DNA of 64,000 bases, from positions 18,224 through 82,223 of the forward strand of contig JAEULA010000081.1 in assembly GCA_016793165.1 (NCBI GenBank), read 5' to 3'. The notes under the pieces are model-generated. The model searched no databases and was not told the origin of the DNA. It worked only from the letters and a program-made list of their open reading frames with translations. Below, piece by piece: positions 35,414 to 44,307 of this stretch. Positions within the stretch are counted from its first letter, which is position 1, and the number at the start of each line of letters is the position of its first letter. A program made the position numbers and the translations under genes. The DNA is from Alphaproteobacteria bacterium. Its GTDB lineage: Bacteria; Pseudomonadota; Alphaproteobacteria; CACIAM-22H2.

Positions 35414-37096
35414 TCAGCGCGGCGCGCCGGAATCCACCTTGTCGCGCGCGCCGTCCAGCAGCTTCTGCACCTTGTCCGCGAGTTTGCGCTCGATGACGCG
35501 GGCCAGGACCGGCGTGACGACGTCGGGCAGTTCCTTGTCGTCGAATACGCTGCGCAGCAGGTGGGCCGCGACCAGCCGGGCGCGCTTTCGCACCGGCGCC
35601 TCGACTTCGCGGAAGCCCCCGAACGCGCCGCGCGGCCAGGCCGGCAGGGTCTCGTCGTTGGCGCAGTCGCCGACCAGCGGCACGAGGCGCACATGGTCGG
35701 GCGCCCGCTGGCTGCGGTAGCGGGGATCTGCCGTCCGCGCGTCGCCGGCGAAGAGCGGATTGCCGGCCGGCAGGGTCAGGACCTCGCGCAGGAAGGCCTG
35801 GCAGTTGGCGCGGCCGAGCAGGAAGTCGTGGTGGCGATAGGCCGGGCAGAAGAACCCGATGAAGCCGCCGAGCCCGCCCGTCGCCAGTGCCGCCTCGCCT
35901 TTGGCGTCGGCGCGCCGCGGCGCGACCAGATAGCGGCTGTAGACGTTGCCGGACTCCGCGAGCGCGATCTCGCCGGGCTTGAAGCGTCCCTGCGCCGTCA
36001 TCGCGGCGACCATCGCCGGGATGATCCCGCCGAGCCCGCCGAGATCGGCCTTGCCCAGAGGCACCGGGTCGGCGAAGGGATCGACCATGATCACGGCGCG
36101 GCGCGCCTCGGCGCCGCCGCGCGGGTTGCTGCCGCCGAATCCGGCCAGCGCGTCGTGCGCCAGCTCGAAGGGTTCGTTGTTGAACAGGCCGCCGTCGACC
36201 GAGGTGAACGCGTAGGGATCCTCGACCTGTCGCCAGTCCGGCTTGGCGAAGACGACGTTGCCGTCCGCGTCGAAGCGCGGGAATCGCGTCGCGTAGCTCG
36301 CCTGGTCGCGCGCGATGAAGCGCGCCTCCAGCGCGCCGGGGAACGCGCCGGTCGCCAGCGCGCCGCGGCGCAGGTCCGTCCAGGCGGGCGCCGCGCGATC
36401 CTCCGACAGCGCGAGCGCGCCGGGCGGCAGCGCATCGCCCGCGACCTTGCCGCGCGCCGATGCGCCGAACGCGATCCAATCGGCATGCACGGTCATCGGA
36501 TGCGTGAACCCGGTCTCGCCCTCGAAGGTGACGGGCAGTCGCACGCCGCGCAGGTTGGCGAGCGTGAGCTTCACCAGGAACGGATCCGCGAGCCAGCCGC
36601 GGATCGCGGGATCGGCCGGGCCCTCGCCGGCGAAATCGACCACGCTCTGGGCGAGGCGATCGAGGCAGCCCGCATTGAGGAGCGAGCGCAGCTCGGGCCG
36701 TAGCCCTTCGAGGTCGTCGACGGCCAGCAGTTCCCGGATGTCGAGGCCGCTGACCCAGACCCGGTAGAACGGGCTGGTCTTGAGATCCCGGTTGCGCGTC
36801 GGCGCCGCCGGGGTGAAGCGCCGCGACGCCGCCGACGCGATGATCGCGCCGTTCATGCCGCCGGCCGAGGCCCCGGTGACGACGCGCAGGACGACGTTGT
36901 GGCGCGGCACGTCGTCGCCGCGCAGCTTGGCGGCCTGCCAGGCGTCCATCGCCTCGAACAGGAAGTCGAGGACGCCGGCGGTGTACGAGCCGGCCGAGAC
37001 GGCGCCGGCGAGGCACAGGCCGATCTCGAACGTGCGCTCGGGCAGCGCGCGATCGCGGCCGTACCAGGTATGCCAGCGTCTTGTCTCGTCGCTCAT
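35414..37096 (-). CDS. Patatin-like phospholipase
   Basis: A 560-residue hydrolase of the patatin family. The oxyanion-hole motif is GLCLAGAVSAGSYTAGVLDFLFEA (25-48), the nucleophile is S77 in GASAGG, and the catalytic Asp is in SVDGGLFNNEP (about 285-295). It thus has the Ser-Asp dyad. About 270 residues beyond the core form a long C-terminal region of unknown fold, longer than most bacterial patatins. No signal peptide is seen. Likely acts on phospholipid or other acyl esters. The start at 37096 leads directly into the motif-bearing N-terminus. Confidence 0.88.
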   Translation of the reverse strand: MSDETRRWHTWYGRDRALPERTFEIGLCLAGAVSAGSYTAGVLDFLFEAMDAWQAAKLRGDDVPRHNVVLRVVTGASAGGMNGAIIASAASRRFTPAAPTRNRDLKTSPFYRVWVSGLDIRELLAVDDLEGLRPELRSLLNAGCLDRLAQSVVDFAGEGPADPAIRGWLADPFLVKLTLANLRGVRLPVTFEGETGFTHPMTVHADWIAFGASARGKVAGDALPPGALALSEDRAAPAWTDLRRGALATGAFPGALEARFIARDQASYATRFPRFDADGNVVFAKPDWRQVEDPYAFTSVDGGLFNNEPFELAHDALAGFGGSNPRGGAEARRAVIMVDPFADPVPLGKADLGGLGGIIPAMVAAMTAQGRFKPGEIALAESGNVYSRYLVAPRRADAKGEAALATGGLGGFIGFFCPAYRHHDFLLGRANCQAFLREVLTLPAGNPLFAGDARTADPRYRSQRAPDHVRLVPLVGDCANDETLPAWPRGAFGGFREVEAPVRKRARLVAAHLLRSVFDDKELPDVVTPVLARVIERKLADKVQKLLDGARDKVDSGAPR

Positions 37097-37169
37097 CGTC
37101 CGGACTCCATCCCTGCCCCGCACCCTGCGAGGTCTAGCGACCGGCCGCACGGATACCGTGTGAACCCGA

Positions 37170-38348
37170 TCACCTCCGGCCGGCGGCGGCCCACTCGTCG
37201 CGCACGTCGGCATCCTCTTCGCGCGGCGCCCGCTCGCCGCAAAGCCGGGCAAATGCCGCCGGATCCAGCAGCAACCCGAGCGCCCACACCGCCATCGCGC
37301 GCACGATCGGCGCCGGATCGTCGAGCAGCGGCCGGATGCGCGGCACGAGCGTCGGGTCGCCGGCATTGCCGGCGGCGATCAGCACATTGCGCAGGAAGCG
37401 GTCGCGCCCGGTCCGCTTGATCGGCGTTCCGGCGAACAGGGCGCGGAACGCCGCCTCGTCGAGTTCGAGCAGCGTCGCGAGCGCCAGCGACGACAGGGCC
37501 TCGCGCGCCGCGAGCCGGCTGTCGCGCGCCGACTGCGCGAACTTGTTCCACGGGCAGACCGCCAGGCAGTCGTCGCAGCCGAACACGCGATTGCCGATCG
37601 CACGGCGGTAGGCCGCAGGAATGTGGCCCTTGTGCTCGATGGTGAGGTAGGCGATGCAGCGCCGCGCATCGAGCTGATAGGGCGCGGGGAATGCGCGCGT
37701 CGGGCAGATGTCGAGGCAGCGCGTGCAGACGCCGCAACGGTCCGCATGCGCGAGCGCCGGCGCCAGCGTCAGCGTGGTGAAGACCGAGCCCAGGAACAGC
37801 CACGAGCCGAATTGCTGCGAGACCAGGTTCGTGTGCTTGCCCTGCCAGCCGAGGCCCGCGGCCGCCGCCAGCGGCTTCTCCATCACCGGCGCCGTATCGA
37901 CGAACACCTTCACCGCGCCGCCGAGCGCGTCCACCATCCAGCGCGCGAGCGCCTTCAGCCGGGACTTGACGACGTCGTGGTAGTCGCGGCGCACGGCGTA
38001 GGTGGCGAGGGCGGCGCGATCGCGCATCGCCAGCGCCGCCAGCGGATCGGTGTCCGGCGCGTGGTTCACGCCCAGCATCACGATGCTGCGCGCGGCCGGC
38101 CACAGAACGCGCGGATCGCCGCGCCGGTCGGCATGCGTCGCCATCCAGTCCATCGTGCCGTGCCGGCCCTCGGCGAGGAAGTCCTCGAGCCGCGCCCGGG
38201 TCGGCGCGGCAAGCCCGGCCCCGGTGATGCCGACCGCGTCGAAGCCGAGCGCCAGCGCCTGGGCGCGGACCGCCGCGGCCATGTCCGGCACGGCGACGAC
38301 AGGCGGGGCCGGCGCATGCGCCGCGGTCGCGTTCTCCTTCTTGCGCAT
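37170..38348 (-). CDS. queG: Epoxyqueuosine reductase
   Basis: Last step of queuosine synthesis, reducing epoxyqueuosine in tRNA with a cobalamin cofactor and two [4Fe-4S] clusters. The 392-residue protein has the B12-binding N-terminal region (GFDAVGITGAGL ... HGTMDWMATHADRR), the clusters CGVCTRCLDICP and CDDCLAVCPWNKF, and a HEAT-like C-terminal tail. This B12 requirement is consistent with the aerobic cobalamin genes cobS and cobT in the window. It stands apart from queA-tgt-queF and is divergent from xdhA. Confidence 0.96.
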   Translation of the reverse strand: MRKKENATAAHAPAPPVVAVPDMAAAVRAQALALGFDAVGITGAGLAAPTRARLEDFLAEGRHGTMDWMATHADRRGDPRVLWPAARSIVMLGVNHAPDTDPLAALAMRDRAALATYAVRRDYHDVVKSRLKALARWMVDALGGAVKVFVDTAPVMEKPLAAAAGLGWQGKHTNLVSQQFGSWLFLGSVFTTLTLAPALAHADRCGVCTRCLDICPTRAFPAPYQLDARRCIAYLTIEHKGHIPAAYRRAIGNRVFGCDDCLAVCPWNKFAQSARDSRLAAREALSSLALATLLELDEAAFRALFAGTPIKRTGRDRFLRNVLIAAGNAGDPTLVPRIRPLLDDPAPIVRAMAVWALGLLLDPAAFARLCGERAPREEDADVRDEWAAAGRR

Positions 38349-38473
38349 GGACCGACGATCCCCCGCGCCGCGACGGATGTCGAGACGGGCGATGAGCCGC
38401 CGTCGACCGCGACGTCGGCAGCGGATCCAATGGCGATTGATCGCCGCGCGGGGCCGCGCCTAGGCTGGCCGCC

Positions 38474-39922
38474 ATGGGCGACGCGATCCAATTCGTGCTC
38501 GACGGGCGGCTTCGCACCATCCGCGGCCTCGACCCGAACACGACGGTCCTGGAGTGGCTCCGCGGCCCCGAGCGCCGCAGCGGCACCAAGGAGGGCTGCG
38601 CTGAGGGCGACTGCGGGGCGTGCACCGTCGCCGTCGCCGAAACCGACGGTGCGGGCACGACGCACTGGCGCGCCGTCAACGCCTGTATCCAGCCGATCGC
38701 CACGCTGCACGGCCGATGGCTCGCCACCGTCGAGAGCCTCTGCGGCTCCGACGACGCGCTGCATCCCGTGCAGCAGGCGATGGTCGAGACGCACGCCTCG
38801 CAATGCGGGTACTGCACGCCGGGCTTCGTGATGAGCCTGTTCGCGCTGCGCCACGACCCCGCGCCGGCAACCGCGGAGGCGACGCTGCGCGCGCTGGCGG
38901 GAAATCTTTGCCGCTGCACCGGCTACCGGCCGATCCTCGCGGCCGCCGGGCGCATGCGCGAGACCGCGCCGGGGCCGGATCGCTTCGACGCCGAGGTCCC
39001 CGCCGTCGCCGCGCTGCTCGCCGCGTCATGCGGAGACGCGGAGCTCGGCTACGACGCCGACGGCCGGCGCTGGCATGCGCCGCGCACGCTCGCCGCCCTC
39101 GATCGCGTCCTCGCCGCGCGGCCTACGGCCACACTCGTCGCCGGCGCCACCGATCTCGGCCTCGAGATCACCAAGCGCCATCGCCGCTTCGACGATCTGG
39201 TATTCCTCGGCGGCGTCGACGAGCTGCGCGGCGTTCGGCGCGGCGCGGGCGCGCTGGACCTCGGCGCCGCGGTGACCTGGGCCGACGCGCATGCGCCGCT
39301 GGCCGCGGCCTGGCCGACGCTCGACGAGTTCGTCGCGCGCTTCGCCGGCCTGCAGATCCGCAATGTCGCGACGCTGGGCGGCAACATCGCCAATGCCTCG
39401 CCGATCGGCGACGGCTCGCCGCTGTTCCTGGCGCTCGATGCGACACTGCTGCTCCGACGCGACGGCGTGCAGCGGGCGCTGCCGCTGCGCGAGTTTTTCC
39501 TGGGTTACCGGCGCACGGCGCTGCAGCCGGGCGAGATCGTCGAGCGCATCGTCGTCCCGCTCCCGACGCCGTCGACCCGCTTCGCCGCCTGGAAGGTGGC
39601 GAAGCGCTACGACTCCGACATCTCCGCCGTCTGCGGCTGCTTCCGCGTCGAGCTGGACGCCCGGGGCAGGATCGCCGAAGCGGCGATCGCGTTCGGCGGC
39701 ATGGCCGCGGTGCCCCTGCGCGTGCCGGACGCGGAGGCCGCCGTCGTCGGCCGGGACCTCGACGACGCGACGGCCGAGGCCGGCGCCCGCGCGATCGCTT
39801 CGGTGCTGGCGCCGATCGACGACCTGCGCGCCAGCGCCGGCTATCGCCGGGACGTCGCCGGCGCGCTGTGGCGCCGCGCCGTCGCCGCCTTCGCGACGGG
39901 CAAGGCCGCGCGTCATGGCTGA
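38474..39922 (+). CDS. xdhA: Xanthine dehydrogenase small subunit (2Fe-2S and FAD)
   Basis: Electron-transfer subunit that passes electrons from the molybdenum subunit to NAD. The 482-residue protein has the plant-type 2Fe-2S domain with C42, C47, C50 and C71 (EGCAEGDCGACTV), the second 2Fe-2S domain (QCGYCTPGFVM ... LCRCTGYRP), then an FAD domain from about 190 (TLVAGATDLGLEITK ... LGGNIANASPIGD). These match XdhA closely. Its stop overlaps the xdhB start by 8 bases. Purine catabolism is the expected role. Confidence 0.95.
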   Translation: MGDAIQFVLDGRLRTIRGLDPNTTVLEWLRGPERRSGTKEGCAEGDCGACTVAVAETDGAGTTHWRAVNACIQPIATLHGRWLATVESLCGSDDALHPVQQAMVETHASQCGYCTPGFVMSLFALRHDPAPATAEATLRALAGNLCRCTGYRPILAAAGRMRETAPGPDRFDAEVPAVAALLAASCGDAELGYDADGRRWHAPRTLAALDRVLAARPTATLVAGATDLGLEITKRHRRFDDLVFLGGVDELRGVRRGAGALDLGAAVTWADAHAPLAAAWPTLDEFVARFAGLQIRNVATLGGNIANASPIGDGSPLFLALDATLLLRRDGVQRALPLREFFLGYRRTALQPGEIVERIVVPLPTPSTRFAAWKVAKRYDSDISAVCGCFRVELDARGRIAEAAIAFGGMAAVPLRVPDAEAAVVGRDLDDATAEAGARAIASVLAPIDDLRASAGYRRDVAGALWRRAVAAFATGKAARHG

Positions 39923-42200
39923 GGGCGTGCCGATGATCGGCGCCGCGCTGGCCCACGACAGCGCCCGCAGGCACGTCACCGGCGAGGCGCTCTATGTCGA
40001 CGACCTGCCCGAGCCGCCGGGCCTGCTGCACACCGTGCTCGTTCTGTCGACCGAGGCGCATGCGGCGATCACGCGCATCGATGTCGACGCCGCGCGCGCC
40101 CTGCTCGGCGGCGACGGCGCGATCGTCACGGCCGCGGACATCCCCGGACGCAACGATGTCGGTCCGATCTCCGGTCCCGAGCCGATCCTCGCCGAGGGCG
40201 TCGTCGAGTATGTCGGCCAGCCGGTCGTCGCCGTCGCCGCGTCGAGCCGGCGGGCCGCGCGCGACGCCGCCGCGCGCGTGCGCATCGCCTACGATCCCCG
40301 CGAGGCCGTGCTCGACATCGCCGCCGCCATGGCCGCCGGGCGCTTCGTTTGCCCGCCGCACACGATGCGGCGCGGCGACGCGGCCGCCGCGCTCGCCCGC
40401 GCGCCGCGTCGGCTGGCGGGCATGCTGCGCATCGGCAGCCAGGATCACTTCTATCTCGAGGGCCAGGTCGCGCTCGCGATCCCGCAGGAAGGCGGCGCGA
40501 TGCTGATCCTCGCCTCCTCGCAGCATCCGAGCGAGGTGCAGAAGATGGTGGCCCGCGTGCTCGGCGTGGATCAGGCCGCCGTCACGACGGAGGTGCGCCG
40601 CATGGGCGGCGGCTTCGGCGGCAAGGAGACCCAGCCCGCCATCTTCGCGGCGATCGCCGCGGTGATCGCGCGGCGCACCCGGCGGCCGGTGAAGCTGCGG
40701 CTCGACCGCGACGACGACATGATGATCACCGGCAAGCGCCACGATTTCGAAGCGCGCTGGCAGGCCGGCTTCGACGACGAGGGCCGGCTCCTTGCCGTCG
40801 AGATGGACCTTGCGGCGCGCGCGGGCCATGTCGCCGACCTGTCGCCGGCGATCGTCGACCGCGCGATGTTCCACGCGCTCAACGCCTATGCCGTACCCGA
40901 CGCCCGCGTCACAGGCTTCGCCTGCCGGACCCACACGCAGTCGAACACCGCCTTCCGCGGCTTCGGCGGGCCTCAGGGCATGCTCGCAGCCGAGGCGATG
41001 ATCGACGCGATCGCGCGGTCGCTCGACGCCGATCCGGTCGCGATCCGGCGACGCAACTACGTCGTGCCGGGCCGCGACGCGACACATTACGGCCAGATGG
41101 TCGAGGACTTCGTCCTGCCGCGGATCACCGACGAGCTGCTGGCGACGTCCGACTACGCCGCGCGGCGCGCGGCCATCGACGCCGCGAACCGGCGCGGCGG
41201 GCCGACGCGCCGCGGGCTCGCCTTCGCGCCGGTGATGTTCGGGATCTCGTTCACCGCCACGGCGTACAACCAGGCCGGCGCGCTGGTTCACGTCTACACC
41301 GACGGCACGGTGCAGCTGAACCACGGCGGCACCGAGATGGGCCAGGGCCTGTTCCAGAAGGTTGCACAGATCGTCGCCGCCGCCTTCGGCATCGACGTCG
41401 CCCGGGTACGCCTGACCGCGACGAACACGGGCAAGGTGCCGAACACCTCCGCCACGGCGGCGTCCTCGGGCACCGATCTCAACGGCGCCGCGGCCGCGGA
41501 TGCGTGCCGCCAGATCAAGGAGCGGCTCGCCGAGTTCGCCGCGCGGCGGCACGGCGGCGCGCCCGACGCCATCCGCTTCGAGGACGGCGCGATTGCCGGG
41601 GACGGCTGGTCGCTGCCCTTCGCGCAGCTCGTGACGCAGGCCTACGGCGCGCGCGTCCAGCTCTGGGCCGCCGGCTTCTACGCCACGCCCAAGATCCACT
41701 ACGACCGCGCCACCGCGACCGGGCGGCCGTTCTTCTACTTCGCCTGCGGCGCCGCCGTGTGCGAGGCGGAGATCGACGTCGCGACGGGCGAGAGCCGCAT
41801 CCTGCGTGCCGACCTGCTGCACGACGTCGGGCGTTCGATCAACCCGGCCCTCGATCTCGGGCAGGTGGAGGGCGGCTTCATCCAGGGCCTGGGCTGGCTG
41901 ACCTGCGAGGAGATCGTCTTCGATCGCGACGGCCGCCTGCGCACCCACGCGCCGTCGACCTACAAGATCCCGACCGCGCGCGACCTGCCGCCCGACTTCC
42001 GCGTGCGGCTGCTCGAGAGCAGCGCCAATGCCGAGGCCACGATCCACCGCTCCAAGGCCGTGGGCGAGCCGCCGCTGATGCTCGCAAACGCCGCCTGGCT
42101 CGCGATCAAGGATGCGGCGCGCGCGGCGTCGGCGCGCGCGGAGGTCGAGCTCGACGCGCCGGCGACGCCCGAAGCGATCCTGCGCGCGATCCGCGGATGA
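39915..42200 (+). CDS. xdhB: Xanthine dehydrogenase molybdopterin-binding subunit
   Basis: Catalytic subunit oxidising hypoxanthine and xanthine. The 761-residue protein has the Moco-binding motifs RRMGGGFGGKE and FRGFGGPQGM, GGTEMGQGLFQKV, and the catalytic Glu in SKAVGEPPLML near the C-terminus. The shorter start at ATG 39915 was chosen because it gives the normal family N-terminus (MIGAALAHDSARRHVTGEALYVDD). A longer frame would read back into xdhA. Confidence 0.96.
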   Translation: MAEGVPMIGAALAHDSARRHVTGEALYVDDLPEPPGLLHTVLVLSTEAHAAITRIDVDAARALLGGDGAIVTAADIPGRNDVGPISGPEPILAEGVVEYVGQPVVAVAASSRRAARDAAARVRIAYDPREAVLDIAAAMAAGRFVCPPHTMRRGDAAAALARAPRRLAGMLRIGSQDHFYLEGQVALAIPQEGGAMLILASSQHPSEVQKMVARVLGVDQAAVTTEVRRMGGGFGGKETQPAIFAAIAAVIARRTRRPVKLRLDRDDDMMITGKRHDFEARWQAGFDDEGRLLAVEMDLAARAGHVADLSPAIVDRAMFHALNAYAVPDARVTGFACRTHTQSNTAFRGFGGPQGMLAAEAMIDAIARSLDADPVAIRRRNYVVPGRDATHYGQMVEDFVLPRITDELLATSDYAARRAAIDAANRRGGPTRRGLAFAPVMFGISFTATAYNQAGALVHVYTDGTVQLNHGGTEMGQGLFQKVAQIVAAAFGIDVARVRLTATNTGKVPNTSATAASSGTDLNGAAAADACRQIKERLAEFAARRHGGAPDAIRFEDGAIAGDGWSLPFAQLVTQAYGARVQLWAAGFYATPKIHYDRATATGRPFFYFACGAAVCEAEIDVATGESRILRADLLHDVGRSINPALDLGQVEGGFIQGLGWLTCEEIVFDRDGRLRTHAPSTYKIPTARDLPPDFRVRLLESSANAEATIHRSKAVGEPPLMLANAAWLAIKDAARAASARAEVELDAPATPEAILRAIRG

Positions 42201-42303
42201 CGGCGATGGACGCGAGGGCGTTGCGGCCGGCCGCGACGACGACGACCGCGGCACGACACGCGTGGCGCCTCGCTTGCGAACCCGGCTCGACGGGCCGCCT
42301 GCC

Positions 42304-43092
42304 GTGAGCGATCCGTCCCCGCCGCCCGCCCAGCTCGACTGGCTCGAGGCGCTCGGTGCGGCGCGCGCCGCCGGCGAGTCCTGCGTGCTGGTGACCGTCG
42401 CCGAGGCAAAGGGCTCGAGCCCGCGCGAGTCGGGCGCGAAGATGCTGGTGCGCGCCGACGGGCGATTCGCCGGCTCGATCGGCGGCGGCCATCTCGAGCA
42501 TCAGGCGCTCGCGCGCGCCGCCGCGCTGATCGCGGCCGGCGACCCGGCGCCGCGGCTGGAGCCGCTCGCGCTCGGCGCACAGCTCGGCCAGTGCTGCGGC
42601 GGCCGCGTCACCCTGCTCTACGAAGTCTTCGTCGCGGCGGGCCGGGTGCTGGCGCTGTTCGGCGCCGGACATGTCGGCAAGGAGGTCGTCGCGGTGCTCG
42701 AGGGCTTGCCGCTGCGGATCCGCTGGATCGACTCGCGCGCCGACCAGTTCCCGGCCGCAGCGCGCCCCGGCGTCGAGACGCTGGTCGCCCCCCATCCCGC
42801 CGACGAGGTCAGGGACCTGCCCGCGGGCGCGCTCCTCGTCGCGATGACGCACAGCCACGACCTCGACCTCGCCATCGCGGAGCAGGCGCTGCGCCGGGGC
42901 GATCTCGCCTATGTGGGCGTCATCGGCTCGGCGACCAAGGCCGCTCGTTTCCGCGCGCGGCTCGCCGCGAAGGGGATCGACGCGGGCGCGCTGCATTGTC
43001 CGATCGGCGTGCCGGGGCTGAAGGCCAAGCACCCCCGCGCCGTTGCCGTCGCGCTGGCGGCGGAGCTGCTACCGCTTCTCGGACCGATCTGA
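42304..43092 (+). CDS. xdhC: Xanthine dehydrogenase accessory protein
   Basis: Inserts sulfurated molybdenum cofactor into XdhB. The 262-residue protein has the XdhC motifs VTVAEAKGSSPRESGAKMLV, GSIGGGHLEHQAL, LGQCCGGRVTLLYE, FGAGHVGKEVV and VGVIGSATKAARF. GTG at 42304 gives the usual N-terminus; no good ribosome site is visible before it. It follows xdhB by 103 bases and completes an xdhABC set. Confidence 0.93.
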   Translation: MSDPSPPPAQLDWLEALGAARAAGESCVLVTVAEAKGSSPRESGAKMLVRADGRFAGSIGGGHLEHQALARAAALIAAGDPAPRLEPLALGAQLGQCCGGRVTLLYEVFVAAGRVLALFGAGHVGKEVVAVLEGLPLRIRWIDSRADQFPAAARPGVETLVAPHPADEVRDLPAGALLVAMTHSHDLDLAIAEQALRRGDLAYVGVIGSATKAARFRARLAAKGIDAGALHCPIGVPGLKAKHPRAVAVALAAELLPLLGPI

Positions 43093-43248
43093 TAACTGCC
43101 AAGCGAAGCGTCCGACTCACGCTCGCGACCGGGCGACGGGCGATCCGGAGCCGCGACGCGCCCGGGTCGATCGTGCACCGATCCGGCCATGCCACCGGTC
43201 CGGGCGTTCCGATGTCGATGCGCAGACCACGACGGAGCCCAAGCGGCC

Positions 43249-44289
43249 ATGGCCGGTTTCATCCTCGTCCACAGCATCCTCCTGGTCGGCCTCGCGGCGA
43301 TCGCGACCGCGGTCGCTTGGGCGATGGCGCGCTGGCGGCCGCTGATGGATCAGCCCAACGACCGCTCCTCCCACGCGCTGCCCACGCCGCGCGGCGGCGG
43401 GCTCGGCATCGTCGCCGCGGCGGTGTTCGGTTGGATCCTGTTCTGGAATGCGGGCTTCGCATCGCGACCGGTCGCCGGCGCCGAGATCGGCCTGCTCGTC
43501 GGCGCGCTGATCGTCGCGGCCGCGGGGCTCGCCGACGACCGCCGCGCGCAGCCCGCGCGGCTGAAGTTCGGCGCGCAGGCCCTCGCGGCGAGCGTCGCGA
43601 TCGCGCTCGGGCTCGATCTCGCGCATTTGCACGTGCCGCTGCTCGGTCCGATCGCGCTCGGCCCGGCCGGCCCGGTGCTGGCGTTCGTCTGGCTGGTGGG
43701 ACTCACCAACGCCTTCAATTTCATGGACGGGCTCGACGGGCTCGCGGCGACGACCGCGACGATCGCGGCGATCGGGCTGGCGCTGGCCGCGCATGTCCTC
43801 GGCGACGGCCCGACGGCCGCGCTCGCGTGGTCGCTCGCGGCGGCAAGCGCGGGCTTCCTCGTGCTCAACCGGCCGCCGGCGCGCATCTTCATGGGCGATG
43901 TCGGCAGCCAGTTCCTCGGCTTCGCCTTCGCCGGCATCGGTCTGCTGCTCGCGCGCCGCGGCGCACCGGGGGTCGGAGCCCTGATCGTGCCGCTGCTCCT
44001 GCTCCACTTCCTGTTCGACACGATCGTCACGGCGATCGCGCGCGCACGGCGCGGCGCCCCGCTGTGGCAGGCGCATCGCGAGCACCTCTACCAGCGCCTC
44101 AACCGCAGCGGCCTCGACCATGGCGGCGTCACGCTGTGGCTCGGCGTCATGGCGCTGCTGCAGGTCGTCTTCGCCCTGGGCATGGTCGCCGTGCTGCCGC
44201 ACGCGCCATGGCTCGCCTTCGTGCCGGCGCTGTGGCTGCAGCTCGTCCATGCCTGGGTCGTCGCCCGGCGCGAGCGGGCGGCGACCTGA
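43249..44289 (+). CDS. WecA/MraY-like undecaprenyl-phosphate sugar-1-phosphate transferase
   Basis: Polytopic glycosyltransferase of family 4, 346 residues with about ten hydrophobic segments. The signature parts are MDQPNDRSSHALPTPRGGG, FNFMDGLDGLAAT (Mg-binding Asp pair) and RIFMGDVGSQFLGFAF. These enzymes put the first sugar phosphate on the lipid carrier for O-antigen or other surface polymers. It could supply lipid-linked chains to the rhamnose pathway at 1487-4956, although they are 38 kb apart. Preceded by a 156-base gap after xdhC and followed by a convergent amidase. Confidence 0.9.
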   Translation: MAGFILVHSILLVGLAAIATAVAWAMARWRPLMDQPNDRSSHALPTPRGGGLGIVAAAVFGWILFWNAGFASRPVAGAEIGLLVGALIVAAAGLADDRRAQPARLKFGAQALAASVAIALGLDLAHLHVPLLGPIALGPAGPVLAFVWLVGLTNAFNFMDGLDGLAATTATIAAIGLALAAHVLGDGPTAALAWSLAAASAGFLVLNRPPARIFMGDVGSQFLGFAFAGIGLLLARRGAPGVGALIVPLLLLHFLFDTIVTAIARARRGAPLWQAHREHLYQRLNRSGLDHGGVTLWLGVMALLQVVFALGMVAVLPHAPWLAFVPALWLQLVHAWVVARRERAAT

Positions 44290-44307
44290 CCGTCCGGCGC
44301 CGCCCGG

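Noticed and set aside
42197..42307. 36-codon open frame starting at an ATGA overlap with xdhB
   Set aside because: It lies between xdhB and xdhC, is Ala/Arg/Thr-rich, and shows no motif. The xdhC frame explains the region better.
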